Positions 27,271 to 35,894 of a stretch of DNA of 45,039 bases are shown here, one piece after another. The position numbers and the translations under genes were made by a program. Source of the DNA: Syntrophaceae bacterium UBA5619 (GTDB lineage Bacteria > Desulfobacterota > Syntrophia > Syntrophales > UBA5619). The first letter of the stretch is position 1. Each line of letters starts with the position of its first letter. Location of the stretch: positions 1 through 45,039 of the forward strand of contig DIKL01000040.1 of assembly GCA_002424545.1 (NCBI GenBank). Reading direction: 5' to 3'. Under the pieces are notes generated by a model. The model was not told the origin of the DNA. It saw only the letters and a program-made list of their open reading frames with translations, and did no database searches.

Positions 27271-27810
27271 ATGACATTCGAGGGTCCGTCCGAAGAGGGG
27301 GTGGCCGGGATTGTCGCCTTCATCGGCATCGGCTCCAATATCGAGGATCCGGTCGCACAGTGCCGGAAGGCCGCCATCCGTTTGCGGGAGGCGACGGGAA
27401 TCCATCTGCTGCGCAGCTCCTCCCTGTACCGGACCGAACCGATCGGACCCAAGGACCAGGCATGGTTCATCAACGCCGTTGCGGAGATCAGGACGGCGCT
27501 GCCCCCCGGAGAGCTTCTGGGATTGTTGAAGTCGATTGAAAGGACGATGGGACGGAGATCGGGTCCCCGCTGGGGACCCAGGGTGATCGATCTGGACATT
27601 CTTCTCTATGGGCAGATGGTGGTGAACGCGGATGGTTTGGTGATTCCCCACCCGGAACTGCACCGGCGGCGTTTCGTTCTGGAACCACTCTGTGAGTTGG
27701 CCTCGTACGTAATTCATCCGGCCTACGGCGTCTCCGCCCGCGGTTTGCTCGACCGCCTCACGGACCGGAGCGTCGTTGAGCGCATGAACAAGGAAATGGC
27801 CGGAACGTAA
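27271..27810 (+). CDS. folK: 2-amino-4-hydroxy-6-hydroxymethyldihydropteridine diphosphokinase
   Basis: FolK transfers pyrophosphate from ATP to the pterin in folate synthesis; FolP, the next enzyme, is encoded at about 40.7 kb. The 179 residues show FIGIGSNIEDPVAQCRKAAI, SSLYRTEPIGPKDQAWFINA, GRRSGPRWGPRVIDLDILLY with the metal-binding Asp residues of DLDI, and PHPELHRRRFVLEPL. GGAG lies 5 bases before ATG 27271. It directly follows dapB by 13 bases, an operon partner from a different pathway. Confidence 0.95.
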   Translation: MTFEGPSEEGVAGIVAFIGIGSNIEDPVAQCRKAAIRLREATGIHLLRSSSLYRTEPIGPKDQAWFINAVAEIRTALPPGELLGLLKSIERTMGRRSGPRWGPRVIDLDILLYGQMVVNADGLVIPHPELHRRRFVLEPLCELASYVIHPAYGVSARGLLDRLTDRSVVERMNKEMAGT

Positions 27811-27865
27811 AAGGTCCGCCGTCCAGCGGCGGTGGTGGTCAAGGATAAAGAAAGATGGCTGAGAG

Positions 27866-28120
27866 ATGATATTCAAACTGATTATCGGCATCGTTGTGAT
27901 CTATTTTCTTTTTAAATGGATTCGCCGGGGATCGTCTATGATAGGCGCAAAGTCCGGTCCGCAAAAGATCCGCACGACGGAGAGCGGTGAAGAATTGGTG
28001 GAAGATCCCCAATGTCACGCCTATGTTCCGGTGAGCCAGGCCATTGGAACGGAGATTGACGGGAAGAAGTACTTTTTCTGCTCCCGGAAATGCCTGGAAC
28101 AGTATCGAAAGACGGGATAG
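27866..28120 (+). CDS. Small membrane-anchored protein with Cys-rich metal-site domain (PP0621-like)
   Basis: The 84-residue protein has a single N-terminal membrane helix (MIFKLIIGIVVIYFLFKWIR) and a cytoplasmic C-terminal domain with cysteines at about 50, 72 and 76: EDPQCHAYVPVSQAI and KKYFFCSRKCLEQYRKTG. The pattern is that of YHS/TRASH-type small metal-binding domains, and similar small proteins are called PP0621 family in my memory. Function unknown. The Shine-Dalgarno is weak (GAG near the start). It precedes pgsA by 14 bases and lies after folK in the same direction. Confidence 0.75.
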   Translation: MIFKLIIGIVVIYFLFKWIRRGSSMIGAKSGPQKIRTTESGEELVEDPQCHAYVPVSQAIGTEIDGKKYFFCSRKCLEQYRKTG

Positions 28121-28134
28121 GTAGGGGATCCTCC

Positions 28135-28746
28135 ATGGTCATCGATTTTTTAAAACGTTCGTTCGACCGCTTGCCCATTCCTGAGGGGAAAAAGGACGTT
28201 TTCAACCTCCCCAATACGATTTCGCTGATCCGGATCGGGGTGATCCCCGTCCTTTTTTACCTTCTCTTTTCACCGGGACCCCGGGCGAGCCTCGTCATCG
28301 CGATCCTTTTCGTTGCGGCGGCACTCACCGATCTGCTGGACGGATACATCGCCCGACGCTATCGGATCGTAACCACGATGGGCAAGTTTCTCGATCCGAT
28401 CGCCGACAAACTGATCGTCAACACCGGGATGATCCTGATGATTCCCATCGGTCGCATCCCCGCCTGGATCGTCGCCGTCATTATTATCCGGGATTTTGCC
28501 GTGGACGGCATACGCAATATCGCCTCCTCGGAGGGGATGATCATCCAGGCCAGTCCGCTGGGGAAGCGAAAAACACTCTGTCAGATCTTCGCCGTTTCGG
28601 CGCTGATGATCCATTACCCGTTTATCGGCATCGATGCCCATACGGTCGGCATGGTCATTCTTTACATCGCCCTGATCCTTACGGTCATCTCCGGGATCGA
28701 CTACTTCATGAAATTTTACCGCACCAGCATCCGGCCGAAAAGTTGA
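28135..28746 (+). CDS. pgsA: CDP-diacylglycerol-glycerol-3-phosphate 3-phosphatidyltransferase
   Basis: PgsA makes phosphatidylglycerol phosphate, the committed step to PG and cardiolipin, in the inner membrane. The CDP-alcohol phosphotransferase motif D-G-x2-A-R-x8-G-x3-D-x3-D is complete: DGYIARRYR, then GKFLDPIADK. The 203 residues form several membrane helices, and NLPNTISLIRIGVIPVLF is the usual start. I chose ATG 28135 over the earlier frame start because AGGGG lies about 8 bases upstream. Its substrate G3P can come from GlpK, encoded in this window. Two tRNA genes follow directly, as in E. coli pgsA-glyW-cysT. Confidence 0.95.
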   Translation: MVIDFLKRSFDRLPIPEGKKDVFNLPNTISLIRIGVIPVLFYLLFSPGPRASLVIAILFVAAALTDLLDGYIARRYRIVTTMGKFLDPIADKLIVNTGMILMIPIGRIPAWIVAVIIIRDFAVDGIRNIASSEGMIIQASPLGKRKTLCQIFAVSALMIHYPFIGIDAHTVGMVILYIALILTVISGIDYFMKFYRTSIRPKS

Positions 28747-28864
28747 GATCACTCCGGCGGTCTCGGATTCGGGGCGGAACACAAGGATGCAACTATCGGT
28801 AAACAGATATAAAACGCCAATGTGGGGCGACATTGAAAGGCGGTTTGCCGAGGCAAGTTTTTTG

Positions 28865-28892
28865 TTGACAAACGCTTTTGATTTGTTATAGT
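28865..28892 (+). promoter_or_regulatory. Promoter of the tRNA-Gly/tRNA-Cys unit
   Basis: TTGACA (28865-28870) and TATAGT (28887-28892), separated by 16 bases, lie 20 bases before the tRNA-Gly acceptor stem. The spacing and closeness to the consensus fit a strong sigma-70 promoter for stable RNA genes. A GC discriminator-like stretch (ACGCCCC) follows the -10, which is typical of stringently controlled stable RNA promoters; that control is inference. Confidence 0.75.
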
Positions 28893-28912
28893 CACGCCCC
28901 ATCATTAACTGG

Positions 28913-28987
28913 GCGGGCGTAACTCAGTGGTAGAGTGCCACCTTGCCAAGGTGGACGTCGACGGTTCAAATCCGTTCGCCCGCTCCA
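28913..28987 (+). tRNA. tRNA-Gly (anticodon GCC)
   Basis: The 7-bp acceptor stem GCGGGCG pairs with CGCCCGC at 28977-28983, followed by discriminator T and an encoded CCA (28985-28987). The D-arm, a 5-bp anticodon stem CCACC/GGTGG, the loop TTGCCAA and the T-loop GTTCAAATC are all present. Anticodon GCC is at 28945-28947. It reads GGC and GGU codons. Confidence 0.97.
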
Positions 28988-29000
28988 TTGATTCTTTTCC

Positions 29001-29076
29001 GGCGGCATAGCCAAGTGGCTAAGGCAGCGGTCTGCAAAACCGTTATTCTCCGGTTCAAATCCGGATGCCGCCTCCA
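29001..29076 (+). tRNA. tRNA-Cys (anticodon GCA)
   Basis: Acceptor stem GGCGGCA pairs with TGCCGCC (29066-29072), followed by T and encoded CCA. The anticodon loop CTGCAAA puts GCA at 29034-29036, and the T-loop GGTTCAAATCC is normal. It starts 13 bases after tRNA-Gly, so both are processed from one transcript. A terminator follows directly. Confidence 0.97.
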
Positions 29077-29082
29077 GACGGC

Positions 29083-29118
29083 AAAGGGGGCAGCAATCAT
29101 CGGCTTGCCCCCTTTTTT
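29083..29118 (+). terminator. Intrinsic terminator after tRNA-Cys
   Basis: AAAGGGGGCA pairs with TGCCCCCTTT around a 13-base loop and runs into a T-tract (TTTTTT). It ends the two-tRNA transcript. Confidence 0.9.
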
Positions 29119-29229
29119 ATTCACTATCGGCAAATCATCAGTCAGGGGCGCTCGTGTAAACCGAGAGCGAACAGGCAGCGGTTCGATCAAAGGCGTCAGG
29201 GTCATGCAATCCCTCACATGGAGGCACAG

Positions 29230-30738
29230 ATGAAGGTTCAAGTCAGAAAAGGCGGTTTGTCGGAACATGCGACCGAAGCGGCGGTCGTCGCCCTGTTTGA
29301 GGGGGAACCCGGACCGGATTCGGTCGCCTCCCTCCTGGGGAAGGAGTGCTGCTCCCGGATTGGGGAGATTATTCGCATGGGTGATTTTCAGGGCCGGGTG
29401 AATCAGACCGCCCTGCTTTATACGTGGGGTTTGCCGGCCAAACGAATTCTCGTCGTCGGTCTAGGGAAACGGCTCGATTTTTCGGAGGATCGTCTGCGGG
29501 GGGCGTTTGCCCGGGCCGCGCAGCAGATCCGAGCGCTGAATATCACCGAATTCTCGACGTCGCTGCATATCGCCGGGATCGACCTGCCTCTGGAACGAAT
29601 GGCCGAAGCGGTTGTCGAAGGAGTCATCCTGGGCCTCTACCGCTTTTTGCCCTTCAAGACACTGGATCGGGAGCAGGAATGCGAGGTGACGGGATTCACG
29701 ATTCTGGAGCCGGACGATACGGCCTACAAGGTCATCCGGACGGCGGTCAAAACCGCCGAAATCATCGCTTCGGCGGCCACCTATGCGCGGGATATCGTCT
29801 CCACGCCGTCGAACGAAATGACGCCGTCCGATCTGGCCAACGAGGCCCGGGAAAGCGCCAAGGGCAAAAATATCCGCTGTACCGTGCTCGACGCCGGCCA
29901 GATGAAGGAGCTCGGAATGAATGCCCTCTTGGGCGTTTCCCGGGGCAGTGATGAACCGCCGCAGTTCATCATCCTGGAATACCGCGGGGGCAAGAAATCC
30001 AGTCCCTTCGTGGCCCTGGTTGGCAAGGGAATCACGTTCGACAGCGGCGGGATCTCCATCAAGCCTTCCGAGAAAATGGACGAGATGAAAACGGACATGG
30101 CGGGCGGCGCAGCGGTGATCGCAACCGTCCGTGCCGCGGCGGAGCTCGGGCTGCCGGTGAATCTGGTCGGGATCGTCCCGGCGACGGAAAACCTCCCGGG
30201 CGGAAAGGCGTACAAACCGGGGGACATCCTGAAAACCATGTCCGGGCAGACGATTGAGATCGTAACGACCGACGCCGAAGGACGCCTGATCCTCGCGGAT
30301 GCGCTGACCTACGCCGGAAACTTCAAACCCGCGGTGATCATCGATTTGGCGACCCTCACGGGCGCATGCGTCGTCGCGTTGGGCGATCATGTCATCGGCA
30401 TGATGGGAACCGACGACGACCTGAAAAACGAGATCCGCGACGCTGCGGAGCGCACCGGGGAAAAGGTCTGGGAGCTCCCGCTTTGGGAGGAGTATAGCGA
30501 ACAGATCAAGGGCGATGCCGCGGATTACAAGAACTCCGGAGGCAGGGCGGGCGGGGCCATTACGGCCGCCGCACTGCTGAGCAAGTTCACCGGGGATTAT
30601 CCCTGGGTCCATCTGGACATTGCTGGTCCCGCCTGGCTGAGCAAGGAAAAGCCCTACATCCCGAAGGGCGCCTCGGGGGTGGGTGTCCGCCTGCTGATCC
30701 AGTTTCTGCGGAACTGGTATCGAACAACGGCAAAATAA
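29230..30738 (+). CDS. pepA: Leucyl aminopeptidase (M17 family)
   Basis: PepA is a hexameric di-zinc/manganese aminopeptidase that removes N-terminal residues from peptides. The C-terminal catalytic half contains [20 protein letters not shown] (catalytic Lys and metal Asp), [11 protein letters not shown], the signature [18 protein letters not shown] (written TDAEGR at about residue 347) and [13 protein letters not shown]. The N-terminal half is a macro-like domain. GGAGG lies 6 bases before ATG 29230; the longer frame would run into the terminator region. 502 residues is normal. The downstream peptide-transporter ATPases (25 bases away) make a peptide-use operon plausible. Confidence 0.95.
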   Translation: MKVQVRKGGLSEHATEAAVVALFEGEPGPDSVASLLGKECCSRIGEIIRMGDFQGRVNQTALLYTWGLPAKRILVVGLGKRLDFSEDRLRGAFARAAQQIRALNITEFSTSLHIAGIDLPLERMAEAVVEGVILGLYRFLPFKTLDREQECEVTGFTILEPDDTAYKVIRTAVKTAEIIASAATYARDIVSTPSNEMTPSDLANEARESAKGKNIRCTVLDAGQMKELGMNALLGVSRGSDEPPQFIILEYRGGKKSSPFVALVGKGITFDSGGISIKPSEKMDEMKTDMAGGAAVIATVRAAAELGLPVNLVGIVPATENLPGGKAYKPGDILKTMSGQTIEIVTTDAEGRLILADALTYAGNFKPAVIIDLATLTGACVVALGDHVIGMMGTDDDLKNEIRDAAERTGEKVWELPLWEEYSEQIKGDAADYKNSGGRAGGAITAAALLSKFTGDYPWVHLDIAGPAWLSKEKPYIPKGASGVGVRLLIQFLRNWYRTTAK

Positions 30739-30763
30739 GGCGGGTGGAGGAGCGGACCGACGA

Positions 30764-31750
30764 ATGCAAGCGATTCTCGATGTCAGGGATCTCCATACCC
30801 ATTTTGAGACGGAACGGGGTGTCGTTCGAGCGGTTGACGGGGTGGACCTTCGGGTCGAGGCGGGACGGACCGTCGGGGTGGTCGGAGAGTCCGGGTGCGG
30901 GAAGACCGTTCTGGCCCTCTCCATCCTGAAACTCGTTCCCATGCCGCCCGGCCGGATCGTCGGCGGATCCGTCCTCCTCAACGGTCGTGATCTTCTGACC
31001 CTTCCGACGGAGGAGATGCGGATGGTGAGGGGGCGCGAGATCTCAATGATCTTTCAAGAACCGATGACCTCCTTGAATCCTGTCTTCCGGGTCGGGGAAC
31101 AGATCGCCGAAGTGTTCCGTCTCCATCAGGGGATGAACCGTCGTGACGCGGAGCAACGAAGCGTGGAGATGCTCCGGATGGTCGGAATACCCTCCCCGGA
31201 AAAGCGTGCGTCGGATTACCCGCATCAGATGAGCGGCGGCATGAGACAGCGGGTGATGATCGCCATTGCGTTGGCCTGCCGGCCGCGCGTTATGCTGGCG
31301 GATGAACCGACAACCGCTCTTGACGTGACCATCCAGGCGCAGATGATCGACTTGATCGCTTGCCTGCGGCAGGAGACAGGCACCGCCGTGGTCCTGATCA
31401 CCCATGATTTGGGCGTTGTCGCGGAGACGGCGGAGACCGTGGCCGTGATGTACGCCGGACAGGTTGTGGAACAGGGTCCCGTGCGGGATCTCTTTTCCTC
31501 CCCGCTTCATCCGTATACCCGAGGCCTGATGAATTCTGTCCCGCGGATGAACATGCCAATCGGGAAAGATGTCTTTTTGAAGGCCATTCCCGGTTCGGTG
31601 CCGCCTCTGGATCGCCTCCCCGCGGCATGCCGTTTCCAGGACCGCTGTCCGGACGTTTTTGCGGTTTGCCGGGAGCGGGCGCCCGCCCTCGAGGAGATTT
31701 TCGCCGGGCATGATTGTCGCTGCTGGCTGCATGGGAAAAAAAATGAATGA
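30764..31750 (+). CDS. Oligopeptide/dipeptide ABC transporter ATP-binding protein (OppD/DppD type)
   Basis: Energises peptide uptake through the inner membrane. The 328 residues show Walker [20 protein letters not shown], signature [20 protein letters not shown] and Walker [19 protein letters not shown]. The C-terminal oligo_HPY region has three cysteines ([19 protein letters not shown]) that are typical of this subfamily. The start ATG 30764 has GGAGGAG about 10 bases upstream. It overlaps the second ATPase gene by 8 bases. No permease or binding-protein gene is in the window, so substrate (peptide, nickel or other) cannot be fixed. Confidence 0.92.
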   Translation: MQAILDVRDLHTHFETERGVVRAVDGVDLRVEAGRTVGVVGESGCGKTVLALSILKLVPMPPGRIVGGSVLLNGRDLLTLPTEEMRMVRGREISMIFQEPMTSLNPVFRVGEQIAEVFRLHQGMNRRDAEQRSVEMLRMVGIPSPEKRASDYPHQMSGGMRQRVMIAIALACRPRVMLADEPTTALDVTIQAQMIDLIACLRQETGTAVVLITHDLGVVAETAETVAVMYAGQVVEQGPVRDLFSSPLHPYTRGLMNSVPRMNMPIGKDVFLKAIPGSVPPLDRLPAACRFQDRCPDVFAVCRERAPALEEIFAGHDCRCWLHGKKNE

Positions 31751-32813
31751 GATCATGCTCGACGTCCGGGGACTCAAGAAGTATTTTGCCGTTCAAACCG
31801 GATTTTTCTCACGCCGGACGGGCTTCATCCGGGCGGTGGATGATGTTACGCTGCGGATCCGTCGCGGCGAAACGCTGGGGCTGGTCGGCGAGTCCGGATG
31901 CGGCAAATCGACCCTGGCCCGGATGATCATGCGTCTGGAAAAACCGACCGCCGGGTCGATCCGCTTCGAAGGGGAGGAAGTGCCGTCCCAAAAGGGAAGG
32001 GCGCTCACGGAATACCGCCGCAAGGTTCAGATGATCTTTCAGGACCCGTACTCGTCGCTCAATCCGCGCAAGACGACGGGTGGAATCATCGCAGAACCCT
32101 GGATCATCCATCATCCCGGGCGAAGGGCGGAAATGCGCGGAAAATTGCTGGAACTGGCGTCCGTGGTCGGCTTGGACGAGGAACAGTTGACGCGGTATCC
32201 GCACGAATTCAGCGGCGGGCAGCGACAGAGAATCGGAATTGCCCGCGCGCTGATTCTCGATCCGCGGCTCATTATCGCCGATGAACCGGTATCAGCGCTG
32301 GATGTATCCATCCGGGCACAGATTCTAAATCTGTTGAAGCGCTTGCAGCAGGAATTCGCGCTGACCTATCTCTTCATCACGCACGACTTGGGAGTGGTGC
32401 GGCACATGAGCGACCGGATTGCGGTCATGTATCTCGGTCAAATGGTCGAGTTGGGGCGGACGGAGCAGGTCTGTGAAACTCCGGCGCATCCCTACACCCG
32501 CGCCCTTCTGTCCGCCGTACCCGCTATGGATCCGCTCCGCAAGTCCGAACGCACCGTCCTCTCCGGAGAGATGCCGTCGTCGACCGCGCCGCCGACGGGA
32601 TGCGCGTTTCACCCGCGATGTCCGCTGCGGATTGAAATCTGCGAGCAACGGAAACCATCCTGGAGGGAGGGCGATCAGGGACATTGGTTTTCCTGCCATC
32701 GGTGGGGCGGATCGCCGGGAACGGAAAGGAATATCAAGGAATGCGGATCGGCCGGAAGCCGGGCAGCCGGACGGGGGATAGGAATCGTTGAAAAAGACGA
32801 TAAAAAAACTTGA
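31743..32813 (+). CDS. Oligopeptide/dipeptide ABC transporter ATP-binding protein (OppF/DppF type)
   Basis: Second ATPase of the peptide-transporter pair. The 356 residues include [35 protein letters not shown], signature [20 protein letters not shown] and [20 protein letters not shown], and end with the Cys-rich oligo_HPY tail ([20 protein letters not shown]). I chose ATG 31743 over the frame start at 31659 because the extension overlaps the upstream gene far more and lacks a Shine-Dalgarno. The last 30 residues after [10 protein letters not shown] look unconserved. OppD and OppF normally act as a heterodimer. Confidence 0.92.
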   Translation: MNEIMLDVRGLKKYFAVQTGFFSRRTGFIRAVDDVTLRIRRGETLGLVGESGCGKSTLARMIMRLEKPTAGSIRFEGEEVPSQKGRALTEYRRKVQMIFQDPYSSLNPRKTTGGIIAEPWIIHHPGRRAEMRGKLLELASVVGLDEEQLTRYPHEFSGGQRQRIGIARALILDPRLIIADEPVSALDVSIRAQILNLLKRLQQEFALTYLFITHDLGVVRHMSDRIAVMYLGQMVELGRTEQVCETPAHPYTRALLSAVPAMDPLRKSERTVLSGEMPSSTAPPTGCAFHPRCPLRIEICEQRKPSWREGDQGHWFSCHRWGGSPGTERNIKECGSAGSRAAGRGIGIVEKDDKKT

Positions 32814-32941
32814 TTTTTCAAAAAATGGATGTTAGGGACACACAACCGCCCGTAAAGCAGCACATACGCCGGGTTCCAAAGATGACTGAAAGGGCGGAAC
32901 AGGAAAAGTCGGGTGTTTATATCTTGCGGGACAATCCAGCC

Positions 32942-32985
32942 ACCACCGTTTCAGGACTCGGTTCTGAGAAGGGGTGGTTTTTTTG
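32942..32985 (+). terminator. Intrinsic terminator between the ABC genes and csp
   Basis: ACCACC pairs with GGTGGT around a loop that itself contains a short TCAG/CTGA hairpin, followed by a T-run (TTTTTTT). It probably ends the pepA-ABC transcript. The bases 32814-32941 before it hold no gene I can support. Confidence 0.75.
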
Positions 32986-33041
32986 TCTTTTGGGATGTGA
33001 AATCCGCTTGAACACAATTTAGGAAAGGGGGGTGCAAAGCT

Positions 33042-33242
33042 TTGGCAGAAGGTAAGGTAAAATGGTTCAACGAGAAGAAAGGGTTTGGCTTTATCGAAAA
33101 TGATGAGGGCGGGGATGTCTTTGTACATTTCAGCGCCATTCAAGGCGAAGGCTTCAAGACGCTTTACGAGGGTCAGAGAATTCGCTTTGACATCGAGCAG
33201 GGCAAAAAAGGACCTGCGGCGGTAAACGTTCAGCCATTATAA
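33042..33242 (+). CDS. Cold-shock protein, CspA family
   Basis: The 66-residue protein is a single cold-shock domain that binds single-stranded RNA/DNA. RNP1 (KKGFGFIE) and RNP2 (DVFVHFSAI) are intact within [20 protein letters not shown]. The start is TTG 33042, with an extended AGGAAAGGGGGG Shine-Dalgarno; an in-frame ATG is not available. It is a monocistronic unit between two strong terminators. Whether it is cold-induced cannot be told from the short leader. Confidence 0.93.
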   Translation: MAEGKVKWFNEKKGFGFIENDEGGDVFVHFSAIQGEGFKTLYEGQRIRFDIEQGKKGPAAVNVQPL

Positions 33243-33261
33243 GGTAACCTCCATAAACGCA

Positions 33262-33299
33262 AATGTCCCGGTCGTCAAAAGCGGCCGGGACATTTTTTT
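33262..33299 (+). terminator. Intrinsic terminator after csp
   Basis: A perfect 10-bp stem AATGTCCCGG/CCGGGACATT with a 13-base loop is followed by TTTTT, a classic intrinsic terminator 20 bases after the csp stop. Confidence 0.92.
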
Positions 33300-33381
33300 G
33301 GTCCCGGAATATCAAACTTTGTTGTCTCGTTTGGATTCAGGTCAACGACATCGCCAAGAGGTTCGAACAGGAGAAGATCAG

Positions 33382-34326
33382 ATGATCGATCAGGACCGGA
33401 CGGAGGCGGGATCCAAGGGAAAATGGAATTTGATCGTCGTCCTGGGGCCGACCGCATCCGGGAAAACGGAGCTTGCCGTCCGACTCGCGCGGAAAATGGG
33501 AGGCGAGATCATCTCGGCGGATTCTCGTCAGGTCTATCGAGGCATGGATCTGGGGACGGGAAAGGATTTCCGCGAATACGGCCGAGGTGGAACGGTGGTG
33601 CCGTTTCACCTGATCGACATCTGCGATCCGACGGAAGAATTCAACGTATTTGCCTTTCAGAAGCTTTTTTTTATCTGTTTTCGGGAGATTTCAGCGCGGG
33701 AACGGATTCCGATTCTGGCCGGAGGGACGGGGATGTATCTGGATTCGATCCTCCGGGAATATCGGATGATTCCGGTGCCTGAAGATTCCGCGCTGCGGCA
33801 GAAACTCGACGCGCAGGATCTGGAATTCCTTCAAAAATATTTCCTTTCGCTCTGCCCGGATGCCCACAACTCGACCGATCTGATGGAACGTAAAAGGCTC
33901 ATCCGCGCGATCGAGATCGCCGAATTTTCCCGGACACATCCCCAAATCGCCGGGCCGCCTGTCACGGTAACCCCGCTGGTGATAGGGATTCGCTTGGATC
34001 GAAAGGAGCTTCACCGGAGAATCACGATTCGTCTGCAGGCCCGTCTGCAGGCCGGGATGATCGATGAGGTTCAACGTCTCCACGACCGGGGAATCGCATG
34101 GGAGAGGATCGAATCCTTCGGTTTGGAATACCGTTACATCGGCCGGTACCTCCAGCGGAAAATCGACCGTGAAGAGATGTTTCAGACCCTGAACACCCGG
34201 ATCCGGCAATTTGCCAAGCGGCAGGAAACCTGGTTTCGGGGGATGGAAAAAAAGGGCGTATTCATCCATTGGATCGAAGGCGTTGATGAAGGGGCGGCAC
34301 TGCGCCTGATTGCGGGTTCGGCATGA
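33382..34326 (+). CDS. miaA: tRNA dimethylallyltransferase
   Basis: MiaA transfers dimethylallyl to A37 of tRNAs that read UNN codons; MiaB (13.9 kb) then methylthiolates it. The 314 residues show the P-loop VVLGPTASGKTELAVRLARK, EIISADSRQVYRGMDLGTGK, LIDICDPTEEFNVFAFQKLF, LAGGTGMYLDSILREYRM and RQFAKRQETWFRGME. AGGAG lies about 8 bases before ATG 33382. The stop overlaps the next gene by 4 bases (ATGA). miaA is normally near mutL or hfq; here neither follows. Confidence 0.96.
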   Translation: MIDQDRTEAGSKGKWNLIVVLGPTASGKTELAVRLARKMGGEIISADSRQVYRGMDLGTGKDFREYGRGGTVVPFHLIDICDPTEEFNVFAFQKLFFICFREISARERIPILAGGTGMYLDSILREYRMIPVPEDSALRQKLDAQDLEFLQKYFLSLCPDAHNSTDLMERKRLIRAIEIAEFSRTHPQIAGPPVTVTPLVIGIRLDRKELHRRITIRLQARLQAGMIDEVQRLHDRGIAWERIESFGLEYRYIGRYLQRKIDREEMFQTLNTRIRQFAKRQETWFRGMEKKGVFIHWIEGVDEGAALRLIAGSA

Positions 34327-35690
34327 ACCGATCCTCGCAAATTGCCCGATACCTTCAATGTTACGGCATCCGGCAAAATCGGCCGCTCCGGATGGGCTCG
34401 CGGGAGGGTATCGAAAGGGTCGTGGTCATTCCGGCCCTCGCGGAAAGCGGTTCGCTCTTCCATACCCTCGCCCGGATTGCCGCGAATCCGCCGGAGGCAC
34501 TTGGCTGTACGCTGGTTCTGTGCGTTGTGAACAACCACCCGCCGCCGCGGACGACTCCCGAAGAGATCCGGGACAATCAGTTGACGCTGTCGATGTTGGA
34601 TGATCTTCTCCGCGGTTTCGTTTCGCCCTCTTCATCCGCCCGTATTCATGAGGATCTGGTCAAAATCGCCGCCGGAGAACTTCGCATCGGGTTCATCGAT
34701 GCCTCATCGCCCGGTTTGGAAATACCGGAGCGGGACGGCGGCGTGGGTACGGCCAGAAAGATCGGCATGGACGCCGCCCTAACGCTCCTCGAAGAGGGGG
34801 ACCCCGGCGGGGGCGTCATTTTCTGCCTTGACGCCGATACGCTGGTTGAGGAAAACTATCTGATCGCCGTTGGCAGGCATTTCGCGGATACGCGCGAACC
34901 GGCAGCCGTGGTAAGATATGCCCATCAGATGCCCTTTGAAGCACGACTGAAGTCCGCCATCTGTGGTTATGAGATCTTTCTGCGCGCCTATGTGATCGGC
35001 CTTTCCTTTGCCGGTTCTCCCTACGCCTTTCATTCCATCGGATCGACAATGACGTGCACGGCGCAAGCCTATCTGGATGTCCGCGGGATGAATCGCCGGA
35101 GGGCGGCGGAGGATTTCCATTTTCTCAACAAGCTGGCAAAGGTCGGCAAGATCGGCTCGATCAAAAACACGACCGTCTTTCCGTCTTCCCGGATGTCTGC
35201 AAGGGTCCCCTTCGGCACCGGCCGGAGCATGCGGCGGTTCATTGGCGGAGAGGCGGACGAATACCGCCTTTATCATTCCCAAATTTTCGTGATTCTCCGG
35301 CAGTGGCTGGCCGAGATGGAAGCGGATCCGGACAAAAATTCGGAATCCATCCTCGCCGCCGCGAACAAAATCCATCCCGCCCTGAAGGCGTATCTCGCTC
35401 TTTCCCGGTTTGCGATCGATTGGCCGCTCATCCGCCGAAACTGTTCCGATGCGGAGCATCTTCGGCGTCAGTTCCATGTCTGGTTTGATGGCCTGAAGAC
35501 CCTGAGGTTGGTTCATCACTTCAGTCGGTCCGTATTCCCACCCGTATCCATTTCGGAGGGTTTGAAGGATCTTCTCGACCGAATGGGTCCATCGATTCCT
35601 TGGCTTGCGCGGATTCCTTCCGGGTGCCCGATGCCGGACCTCCAATTCCGGATTCTGGAAGAGCTGCGATCCCATTTTCCCGAGTCGTAG
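34323..35690 (+). CDS. Glycosyltransferase family 2-like protein
   Basis: The 455-residue protein has a GT-A nucleotide-sugar fold: a hydrophobic strand start (VVVIPALAESGSLFHTL), a metal-binding DxD site near residue 168 (FCLDADTLVEENYLIAVGRH), RKIGMDAAL before it, and a catalytic-base type motif RRRAAEDFHFLNKLAK near 260. The C-terminal 150 residues (WLAEMEADPDKNSESILAAA) are unassigned. No membrane segment stands out, so it is probably soluble or peripheral. Its ATG overlaps the miaA stop by 4 bases, so the two are coupled. The sugar and acceptor are unknown; it might use compatible-solute or envelope substrates. Confidence 0.8.
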   Translation: MNRSSQIARYLQCYGIRQNRPLRMGSREGIERVVVIPALAESGSLFHTLARIAANPPEALGCTLVLCVVNNHPPPRTTPEEIRDNQLTLSMLDDLLRGFVSPSSSARIHEDLVKIAAGELRIGFIDASSPGLEIPERDGGVGTARKIGMDAALTLLEEGDPGGGVIFCLDADTLVEENYLIAVGRHFADTREPAAVVRYAHQMPFEARLKSAICGYEIFLRAYVIGLSFAGSPYAFHSIGSTMTCTAQAYLDVRGMNRRRAAEDFHFLNKLAKVGKIGSIKNTTVFPSSRMSARVPFGTGRSMRRFIGGEADEYRLYHSQIFVILRQWLAEMEADPDKNSESILAAANKIHPALKAYLALSRFAIDWPLIRRNCSDAEHLRRQFHVWFDGLKTLRLVHHFSRSVFPPVSISEGLKDLLDRMGPSIPWLARIPSGCPMPDLQFRILEELRSHFPES

Positions 35691-35767
35691 ATCGCTTTGG
35701 TTGATCTTGGGCATGGTTCAGGCAATTGACCATCGTATCCAACGATCCACGAACCCAACCATCCTTC

Positions 35768-35796
35768 TTGACCTAATCGGCACTTTTGCTTATACT
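35768..35796 (+). promoter_or_regulatory. Sigma-70-type promoter for the parvulin lipoprotein gene
   Basis: TTGACC (35768-35773), a 17-base spacer and TATACT (35791-35796) lie about 100 bases before the gene start at 35895. The match in sequence and spacing is good. No other promoter-like element stands out in the 204-base gap. Confidence 0.65.
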
Positions 35797-35894
35797 CCGC
35801 CGTCCATTGGCCTGATTCGTCGTCGCTTTGCGGCTGAAAGGGAGAATCGGGAATGAGATCATCAAGATAAAATTTATCGACGGGAGGAAGTGTT

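Noticed and set aside
25530..27599. A 689-codon minus-strand frame opposite dapA, dapB and folK
   Set aside because: Composition shadow of real genes; translation is rich in His, Arg, Asp and Pro without conserved motifs.
32788..32821. An 8-bp inverted repeat TTGAAAAA/TTTTTCAA at the end of the second ABC gene, seen as a terminator
   Set aside because: The stem is nearly all A/T and no T-run follows; the real terminator is at 32942-32985.
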